Shown here: in pieces, positions 1 through 8,496 of the stretch
How positions within the stretch are numbered: position 1 is the stretch's first letter
Layout: every line of letters starts with the position of its first letter
Translations under genes and position numbers: made by a program
Source of the DNA: Microbacterium sp. SCN 70-27
GTDB taxonomy: Bacteria > Actinomycetota > Actinomycetes > Actinomycetales > Microbacteriaceae
Assembly (NCBI GenBank): GCA_001724425.1
Contig: MEEK01000021.1
Span: 1-44,651 of the forward strand
Length of the DNA: 44,651 nucleotides
Reading direction: 5' to 3'
The notes under the pieces: model-generated
Told to the model about the DNA's origin: nothing
The model's database searches: none
The model's input: the letters and a program-made list of their open reading frames with translations, nothing else

Positions 1-56
1 GAACTCGCGACCCTCACCTTGGCAAGGTGATGCGCTACCAACTGCGCTACATCCGC
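1..56 (-). tRNA. tRNA-Gly (GCC), partial
   Basis: Read on the minus strand, a tRNA begins with GCGGATG at 56 and continues through a D-arm and an anticodon stem CACCT with loop TTGCCAA, giving anticodon GCC (glycine). The window starts inside the T-arm, so the 3' part is missing. A good promoter lies upstream at 88-116. Confident as a tRNA; only the truncated end is unseen. Confidence 0.92.
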
Positions 57-87
57 GTGCTCCCTGGTTGCCCCGGGAACTTGATCG

Positions 88-116
88 ACTTTAGCCGACG
101 ATTCCGTCATCACCAA
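88..116 (-). promoter_or_regulatory. Promoter for tRNA-Gly
   Basis: On the minus strand a -35-like TTGGTG (116-111) is followed after exactly 17 nt by TAAAGT (93-88). The predicted start near 81 gives a leader of about 25 nt before the tRNA 5' end at 56. This is one of the few spots in the window where both hexamers are recognisable. Confidence 0.6.
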
Positions 117-128
117 ACCGAGGCGAGC

Positions 129-147
129 CCGCGCGTGTCACGCGCGG
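129..147. repeat. 19-bp palindrome between the divergent tRNAs
   Basis: CCGCGCGTG and CACGCGCGG flank a single T, making a perfect inverted repeat with 9-bp arms. It sits between the tRNA-Gly promoter and the -10 of tRNA-Val (TAGCAT, 175-180). It may be an operator or a hairpin insulating the divergent tRNAs; GC-rich palindromes are common at this base composition, so function is open. Confidence 0.4.
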
Positions 148-217
148 CGATTCGGCAGGAGGCGTCGCATCCGGTAGCATCGAGTCTCGGTCCTCCGGGA
201 TCGGATCCTTCGGATCA

Positions 218-290
218 GGGCGATTGGCGCAGTTGGTAGCGCGCTTCCTTCACACGGAAGAGGTCATCAGTTCGAGTCTGGTATCGCCCA
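218..290 (+). tRNA. tRNA-Val (CAC)
   Basis: Full cloverleaf: acceptor GGGCGAT (218-224) pairs with ATCGCCC (283-289), discriminator A290, and an encoded CCA at 291-293. The anticodon stem CTTCC/GGAAG encloses loop TTCACAC, anticodon CAC, which reads valine GUG codons. The T-arm has the GTTCGAGTC signature. A candidate -10 (TAGCAT) lies at 175-180. Confidence 0.95.
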
Positions 291-324
291 CCACGTTCCC
301 TCCGTCGGCTCTGCCCAACGCTGC

Positions 325-1065
325 TCAACGCCCCGCGCTGACCCAGCCGTACCGGCGCGCAAGCTCCGTGCCGACCTTGTCGAACGCCTGCTTCGGCAGG
401 GGCGCTCCCTCCCGCCGCATCGCGGCCGGCGGCACACGGTACACGCGGGTGAGGTCGAGCCAGCTCTCCCGGCCGGATCTGTCCCACGGACCGGCTCCCA
501 GTGGGAGATAGAACTGCGGGGCCTTCGGCGATGTGCTCGTCATCCGGAGCGCGAGCAGGTGAGGGCCGTCGAACCGTCCCAGGATGAGCAGCGGACGATC
601 TTTGCCGCGCGTCGGGTCGTCTTCATAGGGCACCCACGCCCAGACGATCTCCCCACCGTCCGGGTGGCCGTTCCGCTGGGGCGCGTAGAGCATCCGCACC
701 TCGTGCGGCGCCGGCGGGTCGATCTGCACGACGGTGTACGCCCCGACACGAGGCGTGGAGCCGTCGGCGCGTGCCGCCGTGTCGCGGGCGACGCGACGCA
801 CCCTCCGAGCGCGTCTCGCGGGACGCAGGGCCCGCTGCGCGCACACCCAGGCGAGGACCGCCCAGGCCGCCCAGAGCACGAGCGCCACGGCAGGATCGGT
901 GACGAGACTGGCGACGGGGTCGACCGTGCAGAACACGGATCCGGTGAGGGAATCACCCGTCCCGCACAGACCGATCGCTCGGGCAGTCGCCGTGAGCAGC
1001 ACGGGGACGGCCAGGAGCGGAACGACGAGCCACCCCCACGATGGCCGACCGCGGCGCTCAGGCAT
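325..1065 (-). CDS. PemK/MazF-like protein with two N-terminal membrane segments
   Basis: 246 residues. Residues about 11-32 and 58-78 are hydrophobic and look like two membrane spans; a basic linker follows, then a C-terminal domain (about 110-240) that resembles PemK/MazF, with GEIVWAWVPY followed by GKDRPLLILG and an RMTS motif. PemK/MazF proteins are normally soluble mRNA endonucleases paired with an antitoxin; none is encoded beside this gene. The start ATG at 1065 overlaps the last 8 nt of the upstream paralogue (1058-1657), so the two are probably translated together. The membrane tether is unusual for the family. Toxin activity is not shown; a housekeeping or regulatory RNA-binding role is equally possible. 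Confidence 0.8.
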   Translation of the reverse strand: MPERRGRPSWGWLVVPLLAVPVLLTATARAIGLCGTGDSLTGSVFCTVDPVASLVTDPAVALVLWAAWAVLAWVCAQRALRPARRARRVRRVARDTAARADGSTPRVGAYTVVQIDPPAPHEVRMLYAPQRNGHPDGGEIVWAWVPYEDDPTRGKDRPLLILGRFDGPHLLALRMTSTSPKAPQFYLPLGAGPWDRSGRESWLDLTRVYRVPPAAMRREGAPLPKQAFDKVGTELARRYGWVSAGR

Positions 1066-1657
1066 CCATCGCCCATCCGTAGCGCCGGTGGAGCGCGTCC
1101 GCGACGACGGCGAAGCGTGTTCGGTCGAGCGCGGATGCCTCGCGGCGCATACCCTCCGGGTGCACGCTGTACAGCTGCTCGATGTCGACCCACGACGGGC
1201 GTCCCTGGGAGTCCCAGGGCCCGGGACCGATCGAGAGGAAGTCGCGGTCGCCGTCGTGCGACTTGCTCGTGAGCCGCACGGCGTACACGCGGTCGGCACC
1301 GTGGCGGCCGATGACGAGAACAGGGCGATCCTTCCCGCGTCCGTCGCCCTCGGCATACGGCACCCACGTCCACACGACCTCCCCCGCATCGGGGTCGCCG
1401 TCGCGCTCGGGCGCGTACGAGATCCGCAGGCCCGTCGCGCGGGGCGGGTCGACCTCGACGGTCGCCGTGCCGCCGACGCTCCCGGGAGAGGCCGCAGGAG
1501 CGGCTCCACCAGGGGCTCGAGGACCGGGGCGGGCCGACGCGCGGGCATCCTCGCGCTCTGCGCGCTGCAGCTGGTCGTCCACCACAGCCGCTCCCCCGGT
1601 GAAGATGTTCACGATGCCCTTGAGCAGGCCGGTGAGCACGCTGTCCCTGGATGCCAT
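1058..1657 (-). CDS. PemK/MazF-like protein
   Basis: 199 residues. The N-terminal part (about 1-70) is a short hydrophobic or amphipathic stretch and a proline/alanine-rich linker; residues about 75-195 carry the PemK/MazF-like domain with GEVVWTWVPY, GKDRPVLVIG and RLTSKS. It is clearly paralogous to the following gene, which it overlaps by 8 nt, suggesting tandem duplication and coupled expression. The ATG at 1657 is preceded at exactly 6 nt by TATGCT (1669-1664), so a leaderless transcript is likely. No antitoxin-like small gene precedes or follows it. Family assignment is good; molecular role is unknown. Confidence 0.8.
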   Translation of the reverse strand: MASRDSVLTGLLKGIVNIFTGGAAVVDDQLQRAEREDARASARPGPRAPGGAAPAASPGSVGGTATVEVDPPRATGLRISYAPERDGDPDAGEVVWTWVPYAEGDGRGKDRPVLVIGRHGADRVYAVRLTSKSHDGDRDFLSIGPGPWDSQGRPSWVDIEQLYSVHPEGMRREASALDRTRFAVVADALHRRYGWAMDA

Positions 1658-1663
1658 GGCGTC

Positions 1664-1669
1664 AGCATA
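1664..1669 (-). promoter_or_regulatory. -10 box for the PemK-like pair
   Basis: TATGCT on the minus strand ends 6 nt before the ATG at 1657, the spacing expected for leaderless transcription. It lies immediately beyond the amt terminator hairpin. Confidence 0.5.
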
Positions 1670-1673
1670 CCGA

Positions 1674-1713
1674 CGGCGATGGGCGCCGGACCGGAGTCCG
1701 ACGCCCATCGCCG
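1674..1713 (-). terminator. Terminator of amt
   Basis: CGGCGATGGGCG (1674-1685) pairs with CGCCCATCGCCG (1702-1713), and inside it CGGAC pairs with GTCCG around a CGGA loop. It lies 13 nt past the amt stop with no clear U-tract, as is common in actinobacteria. It separates amt from the PemK-like pair, which points the same way. Confidence 0.75.
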
Positions 1714-1725
1714 TGTGTGCGGAGG

Positions 1726-2952
1726 TCAGTCGACGAGCGCGTAGCCCTCTTCACCGTGGACCACGGTGTCGATGCCGGCGATCTCGTCCTCGTTCTTCAC
1801 GCGGAAGCCGATCGTCTTCTCGATCACGAGGCCGAGGACGTAGGCGACCACGAAGGAGAAGATCAGCACGGCGACCGCCGCGATGAACTGCACGACCAGC
1901 TGCTGCACGCCGCCGCCGAGGAACAGACCCGTGTCGGTCGCGAAGAAGCCGAGGTAGAGCGTGCCGATGAGGCCGCCGACGAGGTGGACGCCGACGACGT
2001 CGAGCGCGTCGTCGTAGCCGAGCTTCCACTTGAGCTCGATCGCAAGCGCGCAGACCGCACCGGCGATGAGACCGAGCAGGAGCGCCCAGCCGGGAGCGAG
2101 GTTGGCGCACGAGGGGGTGATCGCGACGAGACCGGCGACGGCACCGGAAGCGGCGCCGACCGAGGTCGACTTGCCGTCCTTCAGCTTCTCCACGACGACC
2201 CAGCCGATGATCGCCGCGGCGGTCGCACCGAGCGTGTTGACGATGATGAGACCGACGTGCGAGTCCGGCGTGCCGAGGAGGCCCGCGGTGCCTTCGGCGC
2301 CGGCGTTGAAGCCGAACCAGCCGAACCACAGGATGGCGGCACCGAGCATGACGAGCGGCACGTTGTGCGGCTTGTGGATACCCTTCTGGAACCCGACGCG
2401 CTTGCCGAGGACCAGCGCCAGCGCGAGCGCCGCAGCACCGGCGTTGATGTGGACGGCGGTGCCACCGGCGTAGTCGATGACCGAGACGCCGTCGAAGCCG
2501 AGCGTCTCACCGAGCTTCATGATCCAGCCGCCACCCCAGACCCATGCGGCGACGGGGAAGTAGACGACCGTGGCCCAGATGCCGGCGAAGATCATCCACG
2601 AGCCGAACTTGGCACGGTCGGCGATCGCCCCGGAGATGAGCGCGACGGTGATGATCGCGAACGTGGCGCCGAAGGTGGCGCTCACGAGCGTGTCGTTCGA
2701 GGCGTTCGCCAGCCCGAAGTCGCTGAACGGGTTCCCGGCGAGGAACGTGGGGCCGTCACCGATCGCGGCCATGTTGAATCCGTACAGGATCCAGAGCACG
2801 CCCACGAGGCCCATCGCGCCGAAGCTCAGCATCATCATGCTGACGACGCTCTTGGCCTTGACGAGACCGCCGTAGAAGAACGCCACACCCGGCGTCATAA
2901 AAAGTACGAGGGCTGCCGCGGCGACAGACCACGCGAGGTTTCCGCTGTCCAT
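1726..2952 (-). CDS. amt: Ammonium transporter (Amt family)
   Basis: 408 residues with about eleven membrane segments. The Amt signature appears as DYAGGTAVHINAG, and N-terminal FFYGGLVKAKS and C-terminal VKNEDEIAGIDTVVHGEEG are typical. It takes up ammonium or methylammonium through the plasma membrane. ATG at 2952 is preferred over GTG at 2964 because a GAGG ribosome binding site lies between them. Upstream, at 3070-3085, is a GlnR-type site, so expression under nitrogen limitation is likely. No glnB/glnD genes follow; the next genes downstream are unrelated and separated by a strong terminator. Confidence 0.95.
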   Translation of the reverse strand: MDSGNLAWSVAAAALVLFMTPGVAFFYGGLVKAKSVVSMMMLSFGAMGLVGVLWILYGFNMAAIGDGPTFLAGNPFSDFGLANASNDTLVSATFGATFAIITVALISGAIADRAKFGSWMIFAGIWATVVYFPVAAWVWGGGWIMKLGETLGFDGVSVIDYAGGTAVHINAGAAALALALVLGKRVGFQKGIHKPHNVPLVMLGAAILWFGWFGFNAGAEGTAGLLGTPDSHVGLIIVNTLGATAAAIIGWVVVEKLKDGKSTSVGAASGAVAGLVAITPSCANLAPGWALLLGLIAGAVCALAIELKWKLGYDDALDVVGVHLVGGLIGTLYLGFFATDTGLFLGGGVQQLVVQFIAAVAVLIFSFVVAYVLGLVIEKTIGFRVKNEDEIAGIDTVVHGEEGYALVD

Positions 2953-3046
2953 GAAGATCCTCACTCGGGATTGTGTAACTCGGGCCCGGCCTCTGCAGCG
3001 GTTCGGGTCGCAGCGGTCCGGGCGAGTCCTAGTGTGGCGACGCGCG

Positions 3047-3085
3047 GTTTCCTGCGTCGTGCGTGTCGTGTTTCCGAGTGGTTAC
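3047..3085 (-). promoter_or_regulatory. GlnR-type operator upstream of amt
   Basis: Read on the minus strand: GTAAC (3085-3081), 6 nt, GAAAC (3074-3070), an exact match to the GlnR half-box pair GTnAC-N6-GAAAC. It is followed by a degenerate second pair, CGCAC (3063-3059) and GAAAC (3051-3047). A possible -10 (TAGGAC, 3031-3026) comes 15 nt later. The same architecture precedes glnA at 43786. GlnR itself is not in the window. Confidence 0.7.
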
Positions 3086-3157
3086 GAGACCCCGGCGGGT
3101 GTGAACATCACGTTTCGCGGATGCCGGAGGGGTGCCGCGGCGGCGGCGAAACCCTCG

Positions 3158-4174
3158 TCAGGAGTGCGTGAGTGCGTTCAACCGCGAGATGGCGCGGAGG
3201 TACTTCTTGCGGTACCCGCCGGCGAGCATCTCCGGCGCGAAGACCTCGTCGAGGGGGCGGCCCGTCGCACGGACGGGGATCTGCGCGTCGTACGCGCGGT
3301 CGACGAATGCGACGAAGCGGAGGGCCGCGGACTGGTCGTCGAGCTGCGCGACATCCCGGAGCCCGATGGCGGCGAGCCCGTCGATGAGCCGGATGTAACG
3401 CGACGGATGCACCGTGGCGAGATGACGGACGAGCTCGGTGAACGCGTCGTCTGACGCGGTGCCCGCGCCGGAGGCATCCGCGAGCGCCTGGGCGTAGGCG
3501 GCGGGATCGATCGCGATCGCGTGCCCGTCGATCGCCCGCTGACGGTAGTCGGTGCCGTCGATGCGGATCGTCTGGAAGCTCGCCGCCATCGCGTGGATCT
3601 CGCGGAGGAAGTCCTGCGCGGCGAACCGGCCCTCGCCCAGCGCGTTCGGCGGGGTGTTGGAGGTCGCGGCGAAGCGCGTGCCCCCGGGGACGAGTTCGCC
3701 GATCAGGCGCGTCATGACCATCGTGTCGCCCGGATCGTCGAGCTCGAACTCGTCGATGCAGATGAGATCGGCGCCGCGGAAGAGCTCCACCGTCTTCTGG
3801 TAGCCGAGTGCGCCCACGAGCGCCGTGTACTCGATGAACGACCCGAAGTACTTCCGACGTGCCGGCATCGCGTGATAGACGGATGCCAGCAGGTGCGTCT
3901 TGCCGACCCCGAACCCGCCGTCGAGGTACACGCCGGGCTTCATCTCGGGCGCCTTGTTCGCGCGGCGGAAGAACCCGCCCCGTTCCGCCGGCGCCCCGCC
4001 ACCGCTGAAGGCGATGAGCAGGTCCTTCGCCTCCTGCTGCGAGGGGTACGCGGGATCGGCGCGATAGGTCGCGAACGTCGCGTCGTCGAACTGCGGCGGC
4101 GGCACGAGCGCGGCCACCATCTCCGCGCCGGAGACCTGCGGGGCTCGCTCCGTGAGGTGGACGATCGTCGTCAC
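3158..4174 (-). CDS. zapE: ZapE / AFG1-family ATPase
   Basis: 338 residues, the usual length. Walker A GGFGVGKTH at about 86-94 and Walker B LICIDEFEL at about 137-145 mark an AFG1-like P-loop ATPase; in Proteobacteria ZapE associates with the Z-ring and in mitochondria AFG1 with respiratory complexes. The role in actinobacteria is not settled. The GTG start at 4174 overlaps the stop of the upstream hydrolase gene as GTGA (4171-4174), so the two are translationally coupled. Confidence 0.92.
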   Translation of the reverse strand: MTTIVHLTERAPQVSGAEMVAALVPPPQFDDATFATYRADPAYPSQQEAKDLLIAFSGGGAPAERGGFFRRANKAPEMKPGVYLDGGFGVGKTHLLASVYHAMPARRKYFGSFIEYTALVGALGYQKTVELFRGADLICIDEFELDDPGDTMVMTRLIGELVPGGTRFAATSNTPPNALGEGRFAAQDFLREIHAMAASFQTIRIDGTDYRQRAIDGHAIAIDPAAYAQALADASGAGTASDDAFTELVRHLATVHPSRYIRLIDGLAAIGLRDVAQLDDQSAALRFVAFVDRAYDAQIPVRATGRPLDEVFAPEMLAGGYRKKYLRAISRLNALTHS

Positions 4175-5403
4175 GAGACGGGCTCCTCGGTGGTGATGAG
4201 ATGATGGCGGTCCAGCCAGCCCTCGATGGCGTCGGTCCAGCGCTGCTGGTCGTAGTTCCACAGCTTGGTGTGCCGTGCCGTCGAGAAGGCTTCCAGTTCG
4301 ACGAGCCCGGGGCGCGCCTCGGCGAGGGCGTGGGAGGCGCTCGAGGGCACGAAGCCGTCGTCGTCGCTGTGCAGGATGAGGATCGGGCGGTTGAGCTCCC
4401 CCGCGCGCGCCACCATGTCGAGGCGGTCGAACGGGATCGCCCCGTCCGCGTGCGTCGCGGGTGCCGTCCACGCCGCGCCGAGCGTGCCGATCGCGAGGTC
4501 GGTCACGGGGGTCGGGAGCCCCATCTGACGCCCCTGGTAGGTGAGGACGGTCCGCCAGTCGACGACCGGTGAGTCGAGGATGAGTCCGCCGATCAGCTCG
4601 CGGTGCGCCGAGCCCACGACGACCTGCAGCGCGATCGCGCCGCCCATCGACCATCCCATGAGGATGATCCGTCGTGCGCCGTGCCGGATCGCCCACCCGA
4701 TCGCGGCATCCACGTCACGCCACTCGGTCGCACCGAGGCTGTAGCTGCCGTTGCGGGTGCGGGGCGCGTCGCCGTCGTTGCGGTACGACACGACGAGCGA
4801 GGTGACGCCGAGCCCCTGGAACACGGGAACGGCACGCAGGCACTCCGAGCGGTTCGCGCCGCGGCCGTGGATCTGGATGGCCCAGGTGTCGGCGGCATCC
4901 GATGCCGTCTCCGCTCCCGGGAACAGCCACGCGGGGCACGGGCCGACCGCGGTGGGGATCTGTTCGGTCGTGAACGGCAGGTGCAGCTCTTCGGGACGCT
5001 GGAAATACCACCCGCTGAAGGCGGCCTCCGCCGACAGCTGCATGTCGCCGTCGACCTGCGTGAGGAGCTTCCGCTTCACCGTGCGCTCATCGCTGGAGAG
5101 CACCGACCCGACCTTCACGTAGTCGGTCGAGCCCGCCGTGAACAGCCCGTAGCGCCCCGGCAGGACGGTGTCGGGCGTCCGCCCGAGGGTGATCGTCTGC
5201 GCGGCCACGTCGACGTCGACGATGCGGGTGTCCACGGCGCGGGGCGCAGGGCGGACGACGCGGCGTGCGACGCGAACGGTCACCACGGCGAGCATCGCGC
5301 ACACGGCGAGCAGAGCCGATGCGAGCGCGACAGCAGCCGTGCGGAGAGTGGCCCGGTGAACCGCCGCGGGGCCGGATCCTGCGGCGCGCCTGGATGCCTT
5401 CAT
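4171..5403 (-). CDS. Alpha/beta hydrolase, membrane-anchored
   Basis: 410 residues. One N-terminal membrane segment (about 20-45) suggests an anchor with the catalytic domain outside the membrane. The fold shows an oxyanion-region HGRGANR, nucleophile elbow GWSMGGA, an acid-loop Asp in LILHSDDDGFVP and a catalytic His in STARHTKLWNYD. Substrate is unknown; the family covers esterases, peptidases and acyltransferases. It is the first gene of a coupled pair with zapE and is divergent from DUF3000, with 25 bp between start codons. Confidence 0.85.
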   Translation of the reverse strand: MKASRRAAGSGPAAVHRATLRTAAVALASALLAVCAMLAVVTVRVARRVVRPAPRAVDTRIVDVDVAAQTITLGRTPDTVLPGRYGLFTAGSTDYVKVGSVLSSDERTVKRKLLTQVDGDMQLSAEAAFSGWYFQRPEELHLPFTTEQIPTAVGPCPAWLFPGAETASDAADTWAIQIHGRGANRSECLRAVPVFQGLGVTSLVVSYRNDGDAPRTRNGSYSLGATEWRDVDAAIGWAIRHGARRIILMGWSMGGAIALQVVVGSAHRELIGGLILDSPVVDWRTVLTYQGRQMGLPTPVTDLAIGTLGAAWTAPATHADGAIPFDRLDMVARAGELNRPILILHSDDDGFVPSSASHALAEARPGLVELEAFSTARHTKLWNYDQQRWTDAIEGWLDRHHLITTEEPVS

Positions 5404-5416
5404 CGTGCCGCCATTC

Positions 5417-5422
5417 TAGTCT
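5417..5422 (+). promoter_or_regulatory. -10 box for DUF3000-RNase D
   Basis: TAGTCT ends 6 nt before the GTG at 5429, implying a leaderless transcript. Confidence 0.55.
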
Positions 5423-5428
5423 GATCGC

Positions 5429-6019
5429 GTGGATGAACCCCGTCCCCCGGCCGCCGCTTCGGACTTCGATGATGTCGTGGATGCGATTCGTGCGATGACC
5501 TTCCGCTCGGACTTCGCTGTGCGTGAGATCGGTGCGCCCTCGTCGCTCGCCCCCGACGCCTTCGCGATCGCCGGCGACGTACGCCCGGAGGCGGAGGGCG
5601 TCGACTCCGAGTACGGCACGGGCCGGCTCGTGCTGCTCCATGATGAGGACGAGCCGGATGCCTGGGGCGGCGCATGGCGCATCGTCTGCTTCGCGCAGGC
5701 CCCGCTCGAACCCGAGATCGGCACCGATCCGCTCCTCGCCGACGTCGCCTGGTCGTGGCTCGTCGACGCCCTCGCGGCCAGAGGGGCGACGTTCCACTCG
5801 GCATCCGGTACCGCGACCAAGACCCTCTCGAAGGGCTTCGGCACTCTCGCGGACGAGGGAGACGGCGCGCAGATCGAGTTGCGTGCGTCGTGGTCGCCGT
5901 CGGGCGATATCGTGGCGCATGTGGATGCCTGGGGGGAACTGGTCTGCATGTTGGCGGGACTGCCCCCGGGGTCGGAGGGGATAGCAGTGTTCGGCTCGCA
6001 GAGGATGTCGCGTGGCTGA
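5429..6019 (+). CDS. DUF3000 domain protein
   Basis: 196 residues, soluble, no signal peptide. It covers the whole DUF3000 family, including the conserved W-rich block around WGGAWRIVCFAQAPLEPEIGTD and the C-terminal AHVDAWGELVCMLAGLPP. Function unknown. In actinobacteria it characteristically precedes an RNase D-like gene; here its last 8 nt overlap the start of that gene, so the pair is coupled. The GTG start is set by the -10 box 6 nt upstream. Confidence 0.9.
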   Translation: MDEPRPPAAASDFDDVVDAIRAMTFRSDFAVREIGAPSSLAPDAFAIAGDVRPEAEGVDSEYGTGRLVLLHDEDEPDAWGGAWRIVCFAQAPLEPEIGTDPLLADVAWSWLVDALAARGATFHSASGTATKTLSKGFGTLADEGDGAQIELRASWSPSGDIVAHVDAWGELVCMLAGLPPGSEGIAVFGSQRMSRG

Positions 6020-7208
6020 GTACCACGTGATCGACGATCTCGCGGAGTACATGGAGGCGGTCGGTCGCCTTGCCGCGGGCACAGGGCCGGTGGCCGTCGA
6101 TGTCGAGCGGGCATCCGGCTTCCGCTATTCGCAGCGGGCATATCTCGTCCAGGTGTTCCGGCGCGATGCCGGCGCATTCCTGTTCGACCCGCCCGCGCTC
6201 GGATCGATGGATGCCCTGCAGGAGGCGATCGGTGGGGTGGAGTGGATCCTCCACGCCGCGAGCCAGGACCTGCCGTCGCTGCGGGAGCTCCACCTCGATC
6301 CCTCGTCGATCTTCGATACGGAACTCGCCGCGCGCCTGCTCGGACACGAGCGGGTCGGCCTCGGCGCGGTCGTCGAGGATGCGCTCGGGATCACGCTCGC
6401 GAAGGCGCACTCCGCTGCGGACTGGTCCACGCGCCCGCTCCCGCAGCCGTGGCTCGAATACGCCGAGCTCGACGTGCTGCACCTCGTCGACGTGTACGAC
6501 GTGCTCGTCGCAGAGCTCGTCGAGCAGCACAAGACGGAGATCGCGGCGCAGGAGTTCGAGACCGTGCGTACGCGGCCGGACAAGCCTGCCCGCGAGGAGC
6601 CGTGGCGTCGCCTCAGCGGTCTGCACACGGTGCGGGGTCGGCGCTCGCTCGCCGTGGCGCGCTCGCTGTGGCAGGCGCGCGAGGACTTCGCTCGTGAGCA
6701 GGATGTCTCCCCCGGTCGCCTCGTTCCCGACCGGTCCCTCATCGCCGCGGTCGTGGCCGACCCGCAGAGCAAGCAGGAGCTCGCCCGTGTGAAAGACTTC
6801 ACGGGTCGCGCGAGCCGCACGCAGCTCGATCGCTGGTGGACGGCGATCGAGGCCGGACGTGCCGACCCGGCGCTTCCGGTCGAGCGCGTCCCCGGAGACG
6901 GGATGCCGCCCCCGCGGGCCTGGGCGGACCGGAACCCCGCCGCCGACCTGCGACTGAAGGCCGCGCGTACCGCTGTCGAGCAGCTCGCGGCGGACCTGCA
7001 CATGCCGACCGAGAACCTCCTCACGCCCGATACGCTGCGACGCGTCGCGTGGGCGCCTCCCGCGGAGGCCGACGCGGAGTCGGTGGGTGGTGCTCTCGCC
7101 GCGCACGGCGCCCGTCCCTGGCAGATCTCGCTCACGTCGCCCGTGATCGCGGCGGCCTTTGTCGAATCCGTGCAGGAGCCCGCGCCCGCCTCCCCGAACG
7201 CCTCGTAG
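6012..7208 (+). CDS. rnd: Ribonuclease D-like 3'-5' exonuclease with HRDC domain
   Basis: 398 residues. The N-terminal DEDDy exonuclease domain (about 1-185) has VAVDVERASG (first acidic pair; V replaces the usual T), HAASQDLPSL, and LEYAELDVLHL with the Tyr/Asp of the last motif. An HRDC domain follows at about 190-275 (KPAREEPWRRLSGLHTVRGR). Such enzymes trim the 3' ends of tRNA and other stable RNA. It starts with GTG inside the end of DUF3000. A downstream dxs gene is also nearby in relatives; here dxs is 7 kb away on the other strand. Confidence 0.92.
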   Translation: MAEYHVIDDLAEYMEAVGRLAAGTGPVAVDVERASGFRYSQRAYLVQVFRRDAGAFLFDPPALGSMDALQEAIGGVEWILHAASQDLPSLRELHLDPSSIFDTELAARLLGHERVGLGAVVEDALGITLAKAHSAADWSTRPLPQPWLEYAELDVLHLVDVYDVLVAELVEQHKTEIAAQEFETVRTRPDKPAREEPWRRLSGLHTVRGRRSLAVARSLWQAREDFAREQDVSPGRLVPDRSLIAAVVADPQSKQELARVKDFTGRASRTQLDRWWTAIEAGRADPALPVERVPGDGMPPPRAWADRNPAADLRLKAARTAVEQLAADLHMPTENLLTPDTLRRVAWAPPAEADAESVGGALAAHGARPWQISLTSPVIAAAFVESVQEPAPASPNAS

Positions 7209-7234
7209 AATCGAACCAAGCGATTAGGCGAGAC

Positions 7235-7259
7235 TGAGTGTCACGTTAGGCTGTACTCA
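7235..7259 (+). promoter_or_regulatory. Promoter region of the fad operon
   Basis: TAGGCT (7247-7252) is a TAnnnT -10 giving a start near 7259 and a leader of about 24 nt with a TTGGAGG ribosome binding site. The -10 is bracketed by TGAGT (7235-7239) and ACTCA (7255-7259), an inverted repeat with a possible operator role. No convincing -35 is seen. Confidence 0.4.
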
Positions 7260-7282
7260 ATCTCATTTACCTTGGAGGCAGT

Positions 7283-8485
7283 GTGGCCGAGATCTCGGAC
7301 GTCTACTTCGTCGACGGCATGCGGACCCCGTTCGGGCGCGCCGGCGAGAAGGGCATGTACTGGAACACCCGCGCAGACGACCTCGCCGTCAAGGCGACGA
7401 TCGGGCTGATGGAGCGGAACGCCGGTGTGCCGGCTGACCGCATCGACGATGTGGCGATCGCCGCCACGAGCCAGACGGGCGAGCAGGGCCTGACCCTCGG
7501 CCGCTCGGTGGCGATCCTTGCGGGACTCCCCCAGACGGTCCCCGGGTTCGCGATCGACCGCATGTGTGCGGGCGCCATGACGAGCGTCGCGATGATGGGC
7601 GCCTCGATCGGATCGGGCATGTACGACGTCGCCCTCGCCGGCGGTGTCGAGCACATGGGCCACTACCCCATCGGCGGCAATGCCGACCCGAACCCCCGCT
7701 TCGTCGCCGAGCGCATGGTCGACCCGGGCGCGCTGAACATGGGCGTCACCGCGGAGCGGATCTTCGACCGCTTCCCGCATCTGACGAAGGAGCGCAGCGA
7801 CCGTTTCGGTATGCGCAGCCAGCAGAAGGCGCAGGCGGCCTACGAGGCCGGCAAGTTCCAGCCCGACCTCGTCTCCGTCGCGATCAAGGACGCCGAGGGC
7901 ACGTGGGGCCTCGCGACCGAGGACGAGGGCCGTCGTCCGCAGACGACGATGGAAGACCTGGCGAACCTCAAGACGCCGTTCCGCCCGCACGGCCGGGTCA
8001 CGGCCGGCACCTCGTCGCCGCTCACCGACGGCGCGACGATGTCGCTGCTCGCCGGCGGCGCCGCCGTCAAGGAGTTGGGCCTCACGCCGAAGATGCGGAT
8101 GGTCTCGTTCGCGTTCGCGGGCGTGCAGCCCGAGATCATGGGCATCGGCCCGATCCCCTCGACCGAGAAGGCGCTGAAGAAGGCGGGCCTGACCATCGGC
8201 GACATCGGTCTGTTCGAGCTCAACGAGGCCTTCGCGGTCCAGGTGATCTCGCTCCTCGACCACTTCGGGATCGCCGATGACGACCCGCGCGTCAACCAGT
8301 GGGGCGGAGCGATCGCGCTCGGGCACCCGCTCGCGGCGACCGGCGTGCGTCTCATGATCCAGCTCGCTGCGCAGTTCGCCGAGCGACCGGATGTCCGCTA
8401 CGGCCTCACCGCGATGTGCGTCGGCCTCGGCCAGGGCGGCTCGGTCATCTGGGAGAACCCGCACTACAACGGCAAGAAGCGCTGA
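7283..8485 (+). CDS. fadA: Acetyl-CoA acyltransferase (thiolase), beta-oxidation
   Basis: 400 residues, full thiolase length. The acyl-accepting Cys is in DRMCAGAMTS (about residue 95), the catalytic His in GGAIALGHPLAATG and the second Cys in TAMCVGLGQGGS. It cleaves 3-ketoacyl-CoA to acetyl-CoA and a shortened acyl-CoA. It starts with GTG, 8 nt after GGAGG. Eleven nucleotides separate it from the fadB-like gene; together they encode the last three steps of fatty-acid beta-oxidation, and are probably one transcript ended by the hairpin at 10666. Confidence 0.93.
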   Translation: MAEISDVYFVDGMRTPFGRAGEKGMYWNTRADDLAVKATIGLMERNAGVPADRIDDVAIAATSQTGEQGLTLGRSVAILAGLPQTVPGFAIDRMCAGAMTSVAMMGASIGSGMYDVALAGGVEHMGHYPIGGNADPNPRFVAERMVDPGALNMGVTAERIFDRFPHLTKERSDRFGMRSQQKAQAAYEAGKFQPDLVSVAIKDAEGTWGLATEDEGRRPQTTMEDLANLKTPFRPHGRVTAGTSSPLTDGATMSLLAGGAAVKELGLTPKMRMVSFAFAGVQPEIMGIGPIPSTEKALKKAGLTIGDIGLFELNEAFAVQVISLLDHFGIADDDPRVNQWGGAIALGHPLAATGVRLMIQLAAQFAERPDVRYGLTAMCVGLGQGGSVIWENPHYNGKKR

Positions 8486-8496
8486 GGAGGACGACC

